Origin: Paraburkholderia largidicola
GTDB taxonomy: Bacteria > Pseudomonadota > Gammaproteobacteria > Burkholderiales > Burkholderiaceae
Assembly: GCF_013426895.1 (NCBI RefSeq)
Contig: NZ_AP023174.1
Span: forward strand, 62,001 to 126,000
Length of the DNA: 64,000 nucleotides
Direction: 5' to 3'
The notes under the pieces are model-generated. The model saw only the letters and a program-made list of their open reading frames with translations. It ran no database searches and was not told the origin of the DNA. Shown in pieces: positions 1-10,143 of this stretch (its first letter is position 1; the number at the start of each line of letters is the position of its first letter). The position numbers and the translations under genes are program-made.

Positions 1-772
1 CGTCGAAGTTGAAGTTGTAGGCATCCTCCGCGCCTTCCGCGCGGCGCAGCGCACGGCCGAACTTCGCGGCCATGTCGTCATCCGACAGATACGTGATGTG
101 GCCGATCATCCGCGCGACGCGCAAGCCGCGCTTCGGCTTCACGTTATGCGCGTAGTAGTTGCCGCCGTGGAAGTCGGGGTCCGACAGGATCGACGAGCGT
201 GCCACTTCATTGAACGCGATGTTCTGTGCCGAGAGCTTCGGCGTCGATGCCACGACGATGCAATGCGCGAGCCGCTCGGGATACATCATGCTCCACGCGA
301 GCGCCTGCATGCCGCCCAGGCTCCCGCCCATCACGGCCGCGAATTTCTCGATGCCGAACGTGTCGGCGACGAGCGCCTGCGCGTTCACCCAGTCTTCGAC
401 CGTCACGACGGGGAAGCGCGCGCCGTAGGGGACGCCTGTCGACGGATCGATGCTCATCGGGCCGGTCGAACCGAAGCACGAACCGAGGTTGTTCACGCCG
501 ATCACGAAGAAGCGGTTGGTGTCGAGCGGTTTGCCGGGGCCGACCATGTTGTCCCACCAGCCGACGTTCTTCGGATCATCCGCGTAGACGCCCGCCACGT
601 GATGCGACGCATTGAGTGCGTGGCACACGAGCACGGCATTGCTGCGCGCGGCGTTGAGCGTGCCGTACGTTTCGACGACGAGGTCGTAGTTCGCGAGCGA
701 GCTGCCGTTCTGCAGACGCAGCGGCTCGGAGAAATGCATTGTTTGTGGAGTGACGATCCCGATCGATTCCAT
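1..772 (-). CDS. metX: Homoserine O-acyltransferase MetX (C-terminal part off the window)
   Basis: MetX acylates homoserine with acetyl- or succinyl-CoA, the first committed step of methionine synthesis. It is a cytoplasmic alpha/beta-hydrolase-fold enzyme. The visible 257 residues start [14 protein letters not shown] and contain the nucleophile elbow GGSLGGMQ with Ser151; the catalytic Asp and His lie beyond the left edge, since the family is about 380 residues. The ATG at 772 was chosen because the conserved N-terminus begins there. slmA lies 238 bp upstream on the same strand. In this family metX is usually followed by metW, which would be outside the window. Acetyl versus succinyl specificity cannot be read from this part. 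Confidence 0.95.
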   Translation of the reverse strand, partial: MESIGIVTPQTMHFSEPLRLQNGSSLANYDLVVETYGTLNAARSNAVLVCHALNASHHVAGVYADDPKNVGWWDNMVGPGKPLDTNRFFVIGVNNLGSCFGSTGPMSIDPSTGVPYGARFPVVTVEDWVNAQALVADTFGIEKFAAVMGGSLGGMQALAWSMMYPERLAHCIVVASTPKLSAQNIAFNEVARSSILSDPDFHGGNYYAHNVKPKRGLRVARMIGHITYLSDDDMAAKFGRALRRAEGAEDAYNFNFD

Positions 773-1010
773 TCATTCCGCCTTCTGACATGGGGCGGCT
801 AAATGGTGTCGGCGATGGCGCGGAAGGAGCATGTGCGCGGCTGACGACCTCTTTAGCCGCATTTATAGTGAACCGGAATGGATGAACTCCATCCGCTGGT
901 TCGCGCGCCCGCAATCGAGTCAGCAAATCGGCGCGTTGTGCAATTCTGGACCGTCAAGAACGGTCAAGCGCAGAGTATAGCGGAAAATGCGCCGCGCCTG
1001 CGTTGGCCGG

Positions 1011-1676
1011 CTACTGCAGGATGAGGCGCAGTTGCGCGTCGGCCTGTTCGATCGGTGCACGCGAGAAGCCGCTGCGCACGAAACGATGCCAGCGTCCGAT
1101 GATGTAGCTGAGCAAAAGACTCGCGCGCGCCACGGGATCGTAGTCGGCGGGCAGGGGGATTGGATTGTGTTCGGCGTGGCTCGACGCGTCCATCAATCCG
1201 AGTCGCAGACACTGCTTGAGCGACGCCTCGACGCGCTCGAGCAGCTGATTCACGCGCTCGGTCAGCCGTTCGTGTTCGCCGACGAGCGCTTCGCAGGTCA
1301 GCACGCGCGTCATGCCGGGATTCTTCGCTGAAAAATTGAGCAACATGAGCGCGATTGCGCGTGCCTGCAGCACGCCGTTCGGCTCTTTCGCGATGATCTG
1401 GTTGATGAGCCCGAAAAGCGTCTGCTCGATGAATTCGATCAGCCCTTCGAACATCTGCGCCTTGCTCGCGAAATGGCGATACAGCGCCGCTTCCGATACG
1501 CCGATGCGCGCGGCCAAAGCCGCCGTGGTGATCTTTTCGTTCTTCGGGGCCTCCAGCATCGCGGCCAGCGTCTGGAGGATATGCACGCGCCGTTCGCCCG
1601 GTTTCAGGCGCGTCGCGCGCGGTGCGGTTGACTGTTCTTCGGTTACGTCCTCGTCATGCTTGCGGATAGGCTGCAT
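1011..1676 (-). CDS. slmA: TetR-type nucleoid occlusion factor SlmA
   Basis: This is a 221-aa TetR-family DNA-binding protein. The helix-turn-helix lies at about residues 49-72 (AALAARIGVSEAALYRHFAS), followed by an all-helical C-terminal domain ending RLILQ. SlmA binds specific chromosomal sites and blocks FtsZ ring assembly over the nucleoid. The reading frame is open further upstream to 1868, but the ATG at 1676 (MQPIRKHDED) was chosen because earlier starts run into the upstream gene. It sits 14 bp downstream of the HAD nucleotidase gene, so the two are probably co-transcribed. The argB-HAD-slmA order is typical of Burkholderiaceae and supports SlmA over a generic TetR regulator. Confidence 0.85.
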   Translation of the reverse strand: MQPIRKHDEDVTEEQSTAPRATRLKPGERRVHILQTLAAMLEAPKNEKITTAALAARIGVSEAALYRHFASKAQMFEGLIEFIEQTLFGLINQIIAKEPNGVLQARAIALMLLNFSAKNPGMTRVLTCEALVGEHERLTERVNQLLERVEASLKQCLRLGLMDASSHAEHNPIPLPADYDPVARASLLLSYIIGRWHRFVRSGFSRAPIEQADAQLRLILQ

Positions 1677-1690
1677 GTCTGTCGTCCCTG

Positions 1691-2470
1691 TTATCGCCAG
1701 GCCGGATGCTCCGTGAGTGGTTCGATCGGCCTGCCCGGGCGGGTGCCCAGTCTCAACGATTTTAGCGAACGAATGCAGCGGTCGACATAGTGCGGGCGAC
1801 CGGTGCCCGGCAATCGCGCAAGCGAACCGTCCGGGCGGACATGCTGCGGCAGGTGGCCGGTGATCCACACCGTGCGGATGCCGAGCCGCCGGTAATTCTT
1901 CAAATGGCTGCGCGTGTCTTCGACAAGTACCGCGTCGGCGAGACGCACATGCGCGTCTCGCATCGCACGGCGCAGCATCCCGTGATCCGGCTTGGCGCGC
2001 CAGTAGCGGCGGTCGCGCATATGTTCGATGGCGATCACGCGCTCGAACAGCCGCTCGATGCCGAGTTCTTTCAGCACGTCGAGCGCGTACGCTTCCGGCG
2101 CGTTGGTCAGCACGATCTTGCGGCCGGGCAGCGCATCGACGAGCCGTTTCAGGCCGCGCTCGCTGCGCAGCATCGCGCGCAGATCGGGGAACGTGTGGAC
2201 GTAGTCGAGGAAGTCGTGCGCATCGACGTCATGATGGCGCGTGAGTCCCAGCAGCGCCGCGCCGTAGCGCTGCGTGTAGCCGGTGCGCAGGCGGTTCGCT
2301 TCGTCGCGCTCGACTTGCAGCGTATCGATGATGTACTGCGTCATCGCGGAGTTGATGGCCGGGAAGATCGCGTGCGACGCGTGATGCAGCGTGTTGTCGA
2401 GATCGAACAGCCAGACGGGCGTGCCGGCGTGAATCTGCGGCCGACGGCGCTTCGGACGGAAAGTGCGCAT
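1691..2470 (-). CDS. HAD-superfamily pyrimidine 5'-nucleotidase
   Basis: This 259-aa protein has the HAD motif FDLDNTL at residues 22-28 (nucleophile Asp23, acid/base Asp25), a helical cap, the TNAPEAY segment (motif II) and the LVEDTRSHL segment (motif IV). This arrangement matches the Sdt1/PHM8-like pyrimidine 5'-nucleotidase branch, which removes phosphate from UMP/CMP-type nucleotides. It is cytoplasmic, with no signal or membrane segment. Only 14 bp separate it from slmA downstream. The N-terminal Arg-rich tail (RPKRRRPQ) is not part of the HAD fold. The substrate is assigned by family resemblance only. Confidence 0.8.
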   Translation of the reverse strand: MRTFRPKRRRPQIHAGTPVWLFDLDNTLHHASHAIFPAINSAMTQYIIDTLQVERDEANRLRTGYTQRYGAALLGLTRHHDVDAHDFLDYVHTFPDLRAMLRSERGLKRLVDALPGRKIVLTNAPEAYALDVLKELGIERLFERVIAIEHMRDRRYWRAKPDHGMLRRAMRDAHVRLADAVLVEDTRSHLKNYRRLGIRTVWITGHLPQHVRPDGSLARLPGTGRPHYVDRCIRSLKSLRLGTRPGRPIEPLTEHPAWR

Positions 2471-2608
2471 GATGTTGCGGCGTGGTAGATATCAAGCGCG
2501 CGAGGCGGTCCGCTGCCGTGCGACACGGGCGGCGCGCGATGCGTGCAAAGGGAAAGCTCGAGACAGCGCAGGACACTGCGCGAAAGACCGAAGGCCAGTA
2601 TGCCTTCT

Positions 2609-2641
2609 GCGAAGCACGGCGGCCAGCGTGCCGTGCTTCGC
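2609..2641. terminator. 12-bp hairpin downstream of argB, weak terminator candidate
   Basis: The arms GCGAAGCACGGC (2609-2620) and GCCGTGCTTCGC (2630-2641) are perfectly complementary around a 9-nt loop. The hairpin lies between the end of argB and the start of the HAD gene. There is no clear U-tract, so it may only stabilise the 3' end or attenuate read-through. Confidence 0.4.
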
Positions 2642-2683
2642 GTGAAGCGTGAGTCAGCGTGATACGTGACGCAATGAAGCCGC

Positions 2684-3736
<1,053 letters not shown>

Positions 3737-3884
3737 TCACGCGCAATTTGCAGGGAGCGGCGAAAGGTTTGGGCCGTTGCCAGGCTGGTTAGTTCTGTCG
3801 CGCGAACGAAAAGGCCTGCCTCGAAAGGCGGCCCGGATGGGCGGCAGCGGGCAGGCGTTTTGCTGGCTTGCGCGAAGTGGCATC

Positions 3885-4166
3885 ATGTCTGAATCCACTG
3901 ACCGGTTTCAGCCCGTTGTCATGAATCCGTCCCCATTCGAATCGACTGGATCTTCCGCGATGTCCAGCGCGCGCTGCCCGCGCTGCCGCCGTGTGTTCGA
4001 CTGCGGTGCGCGCGGCGGCCGCGAGGCGTGCTGGTGTGTATCGATGCCCGCAATGCCCACCGAGGCGCTCGACGCCGGCACCGGCTGTCTATGCCCCGAA
4101 TGCCTGGCCGATGCGATCGCACGCACGCGCGCAGTGGAAGGAAGCGCCGCGCCCGCGCCGGACTAG
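3885..4166 (+). CDS. Cysteine-rich CWC family protein
   Basis: This 93-aa protein carries the cysteine pattern of the small CWC family: CPRC, VFDCG, ACWC, then GCLCPECL near the C-terminus. The spacing suggests a zinc-ribbon-like metal site. Its function is unknown. The ATG at 3885 (MSESTDRF) was chosen; an internal ATG at 3921 (MNPSPFES) is equally possible, and the frame is open upstream to 3651 without conserved content. The gene is convergent with the TPR gene, and their stop codons overlap by 4 bp (4163-4166). Confidence 0.7.
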   Translation: MSESTDRFQPVVMNPSPFESTGSSAMSSARCPRCRRVFDCGARGGREACWCVSMPAMPTEALDAGTGCLCPECLADAIARTRAVEGSAAPAPD

Positions 4167-5785
4167 GCGCGCGAATCCGACAGTGCCGAGAGGTCGCGCG
4201 TCAGCTTGTCGAACACCGGTTCCCACTGCGCGAACTGCGACTGCCGGTACAGGGTCGCGCTCGGATACCACGGGCTGTCGGTGCGATCGAGCAGCCAGAC
4301 CCAATGCGGATTCACGTCGAGCAGCACCCACGTGCGCTGCCCGATGGCGCCGCTCAGATGCGCGACGGACGTGCATACGGTGATCACCAGATCGAGCGCG
4401 CCGAGATAGGCGGCGGTGTCGTCGAAGCTTTTGAACTCGGCCGTGTGGTCGGCGATATCGAGTCCTGCCGTGCGGGCTGCCGCCACTTCGGCTGAGGCGC
4501 CGGGCTGCAGCGAATAGAAAGCGACGTTGTCGAACTCGCGGAAGGCGTCGACGTAGCGTTCCAGGCCGACGCGGCGGTACGGATTGCGCTGGTGTCCGTG
4601 GCTGCCCGTCCAGACGAGTCCGACCTTCAGCCGCTTTTCGCCGGCGAGGCGTTGGCGCCACGCGTCGACGGCCTGCGGATCGGCTTGCAGATACGGAACA
4701 GTCGACGGGATCGTTTCTTCGCGCGTATCGAACAGCAAAGGCAGCGAGAGCAGCGAGATTTCATAGTCGAACTTCGGCAGGTGCTCGATGCCGCCACCTA
4801 GTGTGAACTCATCGACGTGTTGCGCGAGCGAGCGTCCGAGCAGCGCGCCCATTTGCGGAAACGAATTCCACGAAAGACGCCCGCCTTCGCGATGCACGCG
4901 CTCGGCCAGCAACGGAACATACCGGCAGAACTGCAGCAGATCGCCCATCCCCTGTTCGCCCCACAGCAGCAGCGTCTTGCCTGCGAGCGATTCGCCGCGC
5001 CAGGCGGGCCCGGGCAGCACCGGTCGTCTGCCCGCGAGTTCCTTCGATCCGTCCCAGCGCGCTTCGTGCTCGCGCCAGCCGTCGGCGTAATTGCCGCGCA
5101 GCAGATGGATCATGCTCAGGTTGGACAGGTGCGATGGCGTGTCCGGCGCGGCGCGGTGCGCGGCCAAGGTGAAGCGCTCGGCGTTTTCCCATTGTTGCGC
5201 TTCGCGCAGTGTCTGCCCGTGATTGCCGAGCACGATCGGATTGTCGGGCTGAAGCCCGATCGCGCGACGCTCGGCTTCCAGCGCGCTGTCGAGGTCCAGC
5301 CGGGCGAGGTGCGACCTCGCGAGATTGACCCACACGTTCGCGTCGTCGGGATTCTGGTGAAGCGCGGCCATCAGCAGTTCGTTCGCTTCCACTGAAGACG
5401 AATTCGTCCACATCAACGCGCCCGCCAGATTGTTGCGCAGGCTATACAGGTCGGGCTCGATGGCGAGCGCGTCACGGTAGGGCGCAACGGCATCGCCGTG
5501 ACGGTTCATCAACTGCAGCGTAAGGCCCAGGCGAAAGAGCGCTCTGGGATCGCGCGGCGCGAGCGCGGCACACGCACGGGCAATCGTCTCTGCCTCGCGG
5601 CCCCGTTGCCGGGCGACCAGTTGAGGCATCATGTCGTCGAGCGAAGCGGGATCGGTTGGAAACAGATGGGAAGCCGCCTGAAGCCAGATGTCATGGGCTT
5701 GCCGGTCGTCTTGCTGCAGTGCTGCGACAGCATGACGCAGAAATGTCTGGAAGGAATCCAAAAGAACTTGATGTGGATCAACCAT
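4163..5785 (-). CDS. TPR-repeat protein with glycosyltransferase-like C-terminal domain
   Basis: The 540-aa protein has an N-terminal array of tetratricopeptide repeats (about residues 30-270; phrases such as NDANVWVNLARSHL and NPIVLGNHGQTLREA). A C-terminal domain resembles glycosyltransferase family 9 / ADP-heptose transferases (LLLWGEQGMGDLLQFCRYVP at about 305, VGLVWTGSHGH, then DLVITVCTSVAHLSGAIG). TPR-glycosyltransferase-like proteins are often involved in protein or surface glycan modification, but no acceptor is evident here. There is no signal peptide. It is divergent from regB, with a 114-bp shared promoter region. Confidence 0.75.
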   Translation of the reverse strand: MVDPHQVLLDSFQTFLRHAVAALQQDDRQAHDIWLQAASHLFPTDPASLDDMMPQLVARQRGREAETIARACAALAPRDPRALFRLGLTLQLMNRHGDAVAPYRDALAIEPDLYSLRNNLAGALMWTNSSSVEANELLMAALHQNPDDANVWVNLARSHLARLDLDSALEAERRAIGLQPDNPIVLGNHGQTLREAQQWENAERFTLAAHRAAPDTPSHLSNLSMIHLLRGNYADGWREHEARWDGSKELAGRRPVLPGPAWRGESLAGKTLLLWGEQGMGDLLQFCRYVPLLAERVHREGGRLSWNSFPQMGALLGRSLAQHVDEFTLGGGIEHLPKFDYEISLLSLPLLFDTREETIPSTVPYLQADPQAVDAWRQRLAGEKRLKVGLVWTGSHGHQRNPYRRVGLERYVDAFREFDNVAFYSLQPGASAEVAAARTAGLDIADHTAEFKSFDDTAAYLGALDLVITVCTSVAHLSGAIGQRTWVLLDVNPHWVWLLDRTDSPWYPSATLYRQSQFAQWEPVFDKLTRDLSALSDSRA

Positions 5786-5899
5786 TGTTTGGGGTGTTGT
5801 GGGTAGAGAATGTCGGGCGCGTCGGAAGCGTCAAAGAACACTATAGTTCCGATCATTCGCTGGATGAATCAGACCCCTCCCAACAGGTAAACTCGCAGG

Positions 5900-7204
5900 A
5901 TGCAGCGCATAACCGTCACCGGCCGGGTCAATCTCGGGCATCTCTTCTGGCTACGCAGTCTTGCCATCATCGGGCAACTCGTGACAATCGGGTTCGTCCA
6001 GATCTTTGTCGGCGTCAAGCTGCCGTTGCCGGCCATGTTGCTCATCATCGGGCTCGAAGTGATTTTCAACGGGCTGACCTGGCTGCGTGTCGCGAGCCAG
6101 AAGCCCGAGTCGAATCTCGAGCTATTCGGGCAGTTGTGGGTCGACCTCGGCGCGCTGTCCGCGTTGCTGTTTCTGTCGGGCGGCACGACCAATCCTTTTG
6201 TCTCGTTGTATCTGCCGTCGCTGGCGATTGCGGCTGCCGTGCTGCCCTGGCATCTGATGGCATGGCTCGCCGCGTTCGCGGTGGCGTGCTATGCGGTGCT
6301 CGGCTTCGAATCGGTGCCGCTCAATCTCGACAATCCCGCGAATCTGTTCGACTACTACCGCGCCGGCATGTGGGTGAACTTCATGGTCAGCGTCGGGTTG
6401 ATCGCGTGGTTCGTGGCGCGCATGTCGCGCGGGCTGCGTCAGCGCGATGCGGCGCTCGGCGATGCGCAACAGCGTCTGCTGCGCGACGAGCGCGCGGTCG
6501 CGCTGGGCGTGCAGGCCGCGACGGTTGCCCATGAAATCGGCACGCCGCTGTCGACGATCGCGATGCTCACGGAAGAACTGCGCGACGCCGCGCGCAGCGA
6601 CGAAGGCCTGAAGCCCTACGCCGCCGACCTCGACATCCTCGACCAGCAGATGACGCTGTGCACGTCGGCGCTCGCGCGCCTGCGCAGCCGCGCATCGACG
6701 CAAGGCAGCCGCCAGCGGATCGACGAATGGCTCGACTCCTTCGCCGATCAGTGGCGCCTGCGGCATCCGCACGTCAAGTTCGAGCGCCTCGGCGAGCCGC
6801 CCGCGAACGTCAGTGTCGACGACACCGTCGCTGTCGGCCAGATTCTCACCATCCTGCTCGACAACGCCGCGCGCGCGAGCCGCGATCACGTGACGCTCGC
6901 CGCGAAGCTCGCCGACAACGATTCCATCGAATTCGAGGTCTGCGACGCCGGGCCTGGTGTGCCCGCGTCGCTGCGTGGCGTGCTGGGCGCGGCGCCCGTC
7001 GACAGCACGCAGGGCGGTCATGGCGTCGGGCTGTATCTGGCGTTTTCGGCGGCGGCGCGGCTCGGTGGATCGATCGAGCTCACCGACGTCAGCGAAATCA
7101 AGCCGCGCGGCACGCGCGCAGTATTGCGGTTGCCTTTGGCCCGCGAGCAAACGGGCGCGGGCCGGCAGGGCGCCGCGTCGTCCAATACGGAGAAGCAAGC
7201 ATGA
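5900..7204 (+). CDS. regB: Redox sensor histidine kinase RegB/PrrB (ActS) type
   Basis: The 434-aa membrane kinase senses redox state and phosphorylates RegA. Six hydrophobic segments fill residues 15-175. The quinone-site motif GGTTNPF lies at 94-100. The H-box AHEIGTPLSTI places phospho-acceptor His211, and Cys254 (QQMTLCTSALARLRS) sits 43 residues further on, close to the His225-Cys265 spacing of the redox-active cysteine in Rhodobacter RegB. The N and G boxes (LDNAARAS, GGHGVGLYL) complete the ATPase domain. Its stop overlaps the regA start (ATGA), so the two are translationally coupled. In photosynthetic relatives RegBA controls energy metabolism; in this background respiration is the likely target. 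Confidence 0.92.
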   Translation: MQRITVTGRVNLGHLFWLRSLAIIGQLVTIGFVQIFVGVKLPLPAMLLIIGLEVIFNGLTWLRVASQKPESNLELFGQLWVDLGALSALLFLSGGTTNPFVSLYLPSLAIAAAVLPWHLMAWLAAFAVACYAVLGFESVPLNLDNPANLFDYYRAGMWVNFMVSVGLIAWFVARMSRGLRQRDAALGDAQQRLLRDERAVALGVQAATVAHEIGTPLSTIAMLTEELRDAARSDEGLKPYAADLDILDQQMTLCTSALARLRSRASTQGSRQRIDEWLDSFADQWRLRHPHVKFERLGEPPANVSVDDTVAVGQILTILLDNAARASRDHVTLAAKLADNDSIEFEVCDAGPGVPASLRGVLGAAPVDSTQGGHGVGLYLAFSAAARLGGSIELTDVSEIKPRGTRAVLRLPLAREQTGAGRQGAASSNTEKQA

Positions 7205-7743
7205 GCGATAAGAATTTTCTGGTCATCGACGACGATGAAGTGTTCTCCGGCATCCTCGCGCGCGGTCTGACGCGTCGCGGCTTCACGGTGTCCGAGGCTC
7301 ACAACGCCGACGAAGCGATTCGCCTCGCGAATCAGCAGAAGTTCGGGCAGATCACCGTCGATCTGCATCTGGGCGACGACTCCGGCCTGAATCTCGTGGC
7401 GCCGCTGCGCGATCTGCAGCCGAACGCGCGGATGCTGGTGCTGACGGGCTATGCGAGCATCGCGACGGCTGTGCAGGCGGTGAAGGACGGCGCGGATAAC
7501 TATCTGGCGAAGCCCGCGAACGTCGAAACGATCCTCTCCGCGCTGCAAACGGAAGCGAGCGCGTTGCAGGCGGAAGAGGCGATCGAAAATCCGACGCCGC
7601 TGTCGGTGGCGCGGCTGGAGTGGGAGCACATCCAGCGCGTGCTCGCGGAAAACGGCGGCAACATTTCGGCGACGGCGCGCGCGCTGAACATGCATCGACG
7701 CACGTTGCAGCGCAAGCTCGCGAAGCGGCCGGTCAAGCAGTGA
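7201..7743 (+). CDS. regA: Redox response regulator RegA/PrrA (ActR) type
   Basis: This 180-aa two-domain regulator has an N-terminal receiver (acidic pocket DDD10-12, phospho-acceptor Asp54 in TVDLHLGD, LTGYAS, conserved Lys in AKPANVE). A short linker leads to a C-terminal FIS-type helix-turn-helix (about 140-177: NGGNISATARALNMHRRTLQRKL), the part that is nearly invariant in RegA proteins. The start ATG at 7201 overlaps the regB stop by 4 bp. A strong bidirectional terminator follows at 7777. It should act as the DNA-binding partner of RegB. Confidence 0.93.
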   Translation: MSDKNFLVIDDDEVFSGILARGLTRRGFTVSEAHNADEAIRLANQQKFGQITVDLHLGDDSGLNLVAPLRDLQPNARMLVLTGYASIATAVQAVKDGADNYLAKPANVETILSALQTEASALQAEEAIENPTPLSVARLEWEHIQRVLAENGGNISATARALNMHRRTLQRKLAKRPVKQ

Positions 7744-7776
7744 CCTTGCCGTCGCCTGTTTGCGGACGAGCATGAA

Positions 7777-7810
7777 AAAGGGCGGCGCTCCTCGTGGAGC
7801 GCCGCCCTTT
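7777..7810. terminator. Bidirectional rho-independent terminator between regA and hslU
   Basis: A perfect 14-bp stem AAAGGGCGGCGCTC / GAGCGCCGCCCTTT encloses the loop CTCGTG. The stem ends give T-rich tails on both strands, better on the minus strand, so it can terminate both convergent transcripts. Confidence 0.9.
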
Positions 7811-7842
7811 CGTTTGGGCGTTCGCCAGCGTAAAGACGCGCG

Positions 7843-9183
7843 TTACAGCACGTAGCGCGACAGGTCCTCGTCTTGCGCGACCTCGTTCAGCGCGCGATCG
7901 ACGTACGTCGCGTCGATCACCACGTTCTTGCCGGCATGATTGCCCGCCGAGAACGAGACTTCCTCGAGCAGCTTTTCGATCACCGTATAAAGACGGCGCG
8001 CGCCGATGTTTTCCGTCTTCTCGTTCACCGAGTAAGCGATTTCCGCAAGGCGGCGGATGCCGTCGTCGGCGAATTCGAGGTGGACGTCTTCCGTTTCGAG
8101 CAGCGCCTGATATTGCTTGACGAGGCTGGCGTCGGTGGCGTCGAGAATCGCTTCGAAGTCCTTCACCGACAGCGAATCCAGTTCGACGCGAATCGGAAAG
8201 CGCCCTTGCAGTTCGGGAATCAGATCGCTCGGCTTCGCGAGATGGAACGCGCCGCTCGCGATGAACAGGATGTGATCGGTCTTCACCATCCCGTACTTCG
8301 TGTTGATCGTCGTGCCTTCGACGAGCGGCAGCAGATCGCGCTGCACGCCTTGACGCGAAACTTCGCCGCCGCCGGCTTCGCTGCGCGACGCGATCTTGTC
8401 GATTTCGTCGAGGAACACGATGCCGTTCTGCTCGACGTTCTGCACGGCCTTCGCCTTGACCTCTTCGTCATTGAGCATCTTCGCGGCTTCTTCGTCGGTG
8501 AGGAGCTTCAGCGCTTCCTTCACCTTCACCTTGCGGCGCGTCTTCTTGCCGCCGCCCAGGTTCGCGAACATCGAGCGGATTTGCTCGGTCATGTCTTCCA
8601 TGCCCGGCGGACCCATGATGTCCATCGCGGGTTGCGGCATCTCGATGTCGAGCTCGATTTCCTTGTCGTCGAGCAGGCCTTCGCGCAGGCGCTTGCGGAA
8701 CGTCTGGCGCGTCGCGTTCGATTCATCGCCGCCCGACTCCGAACCCGAACCGAAGCCGACCGTGCGCGCCCCCGGCAGCAGCGTGTCGAGAATGCGGTCT
8801 TCGGCGAGATCTTCGGCCTTGGTGCGGACCTTGCGCATTTCGGTTTCGCGCGTCTGCTTGACCGAAATTTCGATCAGGTCGCGCACGATGCTGTCGACGT
8901 CGCGGCCCACATAACCCACTTCCGTGAACTTGGTCGCTTCGATCTTGATGAACGGCGCGTCGGCGAGCTTGGCGAGGCGCCGCGCGATTTCCGTCTTGCC
9001 GACGCCCGTCGGCCCGATCATCAGGATGTTCTTCGGCGTGATTTCCTGGCGCAGCGGGTCGGCGACCTGCTGGCGGCGCCAGCGGTTGCGCAATGCAACC
9101 GCGACGGCCTTCTTCGCGCGATGCTGGCCGATGATGTGCTTGTCGAGTTCCGAGACGATCTCGGCGGGAGTCATGGTGCTCAT
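7843..9183 (-). CDS. hslU: ATP-dependent protease ATPase subunit HslU (ClpY)
   Basis: HslU is the hexameric AAA+ unfoldase that feeds substrates to HslV. The 446-aa protein has Walker [10 protein letters not shown] (57-65), the pore loop GYVGRD, an intermediate (I) domain at about 110-240 (including the [15 protein letters not shown] region), Walker [10 protein letters not shown] (about 254-262), sensor 2 [11 protein letters not shown] and the C-terminal tail SRYVL that inserts into HslV. The length is normal. It lies 9 bp after hslV, so the two form an operon. Transcription ends at the 7777-7810 terminator. Confidence 0.97.
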   Translation of the reverse strand: MSTMTPAEIVSELDKHIIGQHRAKKAVAVALRNRWRRQQVADPLRQEITPKNILMIGPTGVGKTEIARRLAKLADAPFIKIEATKFTEVGYVGRDVDSIVRDLIEISVKQTRETEMRKVRTKAEDLAEDRILDTLLPGARTVGFGSGSESGGDESNATRQTFRKRLREGLLDDKEIELDIEMPQPAMDIMGPPGMEDMTEQIRSMFANLGGGKKTRRKVKVKEALKLLTDEEAAKMLNDEEVKAKAVQNVEQNGIVFLDEIDKIASRSEAGGGEVSRQGVQRDLLPLVEGTTINTKYGMVKTDHILFIASGAFHLAKPSDLIPELQGRFPIRVELDSLSVKDFEAILDATDASLVKQYQALLETEDVHLEFADDGIRRLAEIAYSVNEKTENIGARRLYTVIEKLLEEVSFSAGNHAGKNVVIDATYVDRALNEVAQDEDLSRYVL

Positions 9184-9192
9184 CGTGTGTCC

Positions 9193-9729
9193 TTACTCGA
9201 TTGTCTCGATGACGCGGTTGTGGTTCGTGTAGATACACATGTCGCCGGCGATCTCCAGCGACTTTTCGACGATTTCGCGCGGCGAAAGATCCGTGTTGTC
9301 GGCGAGCGCCTTCGCGGCGGCCTGCGCATACGCGCCGCCCGAGCCGATCGCGCAGATGCCGCCTTCCGGGTCGAGCACGTCGCCGTTGCCGGTGATGACG
9401 AGCGTGGTGGTCGCGTCGGCCGTGATCAGCATGGCTTCGAGCCGGCGCAGCATGCGGTCGGTGCGCCAGTCTTTCGCCAGCTCGACGGCGGCGCGCGTGA
9501 GATTGCCCTGATGCTTCTCGAGCTTGGCTTCGAAGCGGTCGAGCAGCGAGAACGCGTCGGCCGTGCCGCCGGCGAAGCCGACCAGCACCTTGCCGTTGTA
9601 GATGCGACGCACTTTCTTCGCGCCGCCCTTCATGACGATGTTGCCCAGCGTGACCTGGCCGTCGCCGCCGAGCGCGACCTTGTCGCCGCGGCGCACGGAG
9701 ACGATCGTCGTGCCGTGAAATTGCTCCAT
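9193..9729 (-). CDS. hslV: ATP-dependent protease proteolytic subunit HslV (ClpQ)
   Basis: HslV is the threonine protease that forms the double-hexamer core of HslUV. The 178-aa protein starts MEQFHG and then [21 protein letters not shown], so the catalytic N-terminal threonine would be Thr7 after removal of a six-residue propeptide; E. coli HslV has only Met there. Conserved GGDGQVT and the calcium/turn segment near [11 protein letters not shown] are present. The ATG at 9729 was chosen over longer frames because it gives the family start. It is first gene of hslVU; a heat-shock-like promoter candidate is upstream. Confidence 0.96.
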   Translation of the reverse strand: MEQFHGTTIVSVRRGDKVALGGDGQVTLGNIVMKGGAKKVRRIYNGKVLVGFAGGTADAFSLLDRFEAKLEKHQGNLTRAAVELAKDWRTDRMLRRLEAMLITADATTTLVITGNGDVLDPEGGICAIGSGGAYAQAAAKALADNTDLSPREIVEKSLEIAGDMCIYTNHNRVIETIE

Positions 9730-9848
9730 ATGCGTTCCTTTTCCAAAACTAGCGTGGACGCGGAGGCGTCGATGCGCCACCACGGAATCCGAAAGCGGCC
9801 GGCGCGCGATGCTGGGTGCCGCGCGCGCGTGCAACGCATGTCGGATTT

Positions 9849-9876
9849 ATTTTAGGGCGGTCGCTGCCATATCAAG
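9849..9876 (-). promoter_or_regulatory. Candidate sigma-32 (heat-shock) promoter for hslVU
   Basis: On the minus strand the region reads CTTGATA, about 12 nt, then CCCTAAAAT, close to the sigma-32 consensus CTTGAAA - 11-16 nt - CCCCATNT. It lies about 120 bp upstream of hslV, an RpoH-regulated gene in proteobacteria. This was matched by eye only. Confidence 0.45.
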
Positions 9877-10060
9877 AGCCTGAGTCGAACAGGCGCGAGA
9901 AAAGGCGGATGGGATGCGGTGAGTGGGAAACGCGTTGCGCGAGGCTTCAGCGGCGGTAAAAGGTGCTGACAGGCTGCGCGCAGATCAGGTTATGCAGCGC
10001 GCATTTACCGATTCGCCCGGGCAAACCGTCGATTGGGCCGATAAAAGCGCGGGCTGAAAA
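9877..10060. other. Intergenic remainder upstream of hslV
   Basis: This stretch, with 9730-9876, separates hslV from the end of dksA. Apart from the promoter candidate and the dksA terminator I see no gene; open frames here lack conserved features or ribosome-binding sites. Confidence 0.5.
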
Positions 10061-10094
10061 GAAAAAAGAGGCGCACGGTTCACCGTGCGCCTCT
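10061..10094 (-). terminator. Rho-independent terminator of dksA
   Basis: On the minus strand a 12-bp stem AGAGGCGCACGG / CCGTGCGCCTCT with loop TGAA is followed directly by TTTTTCTTTTC. It lies 50 bp after the dksA stop and is oriented for that gene. Confidence 0.9.
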
Positions 10095-10143
10095 GACGAA
10101 GCGTATCTGGGGCGCGGACCCCGAAAACCGCGCCGCCCGTCGA

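Noticed and set aside
7873..9855. A 660-codon plus-strand ORF opposite hslU-hslV
   Set aside because: It is an antisense shadow of two well-conserved genes in GC-rich DNA; composition is Arg/Asp/Val-rich with no domain and no ribosome-binding site.
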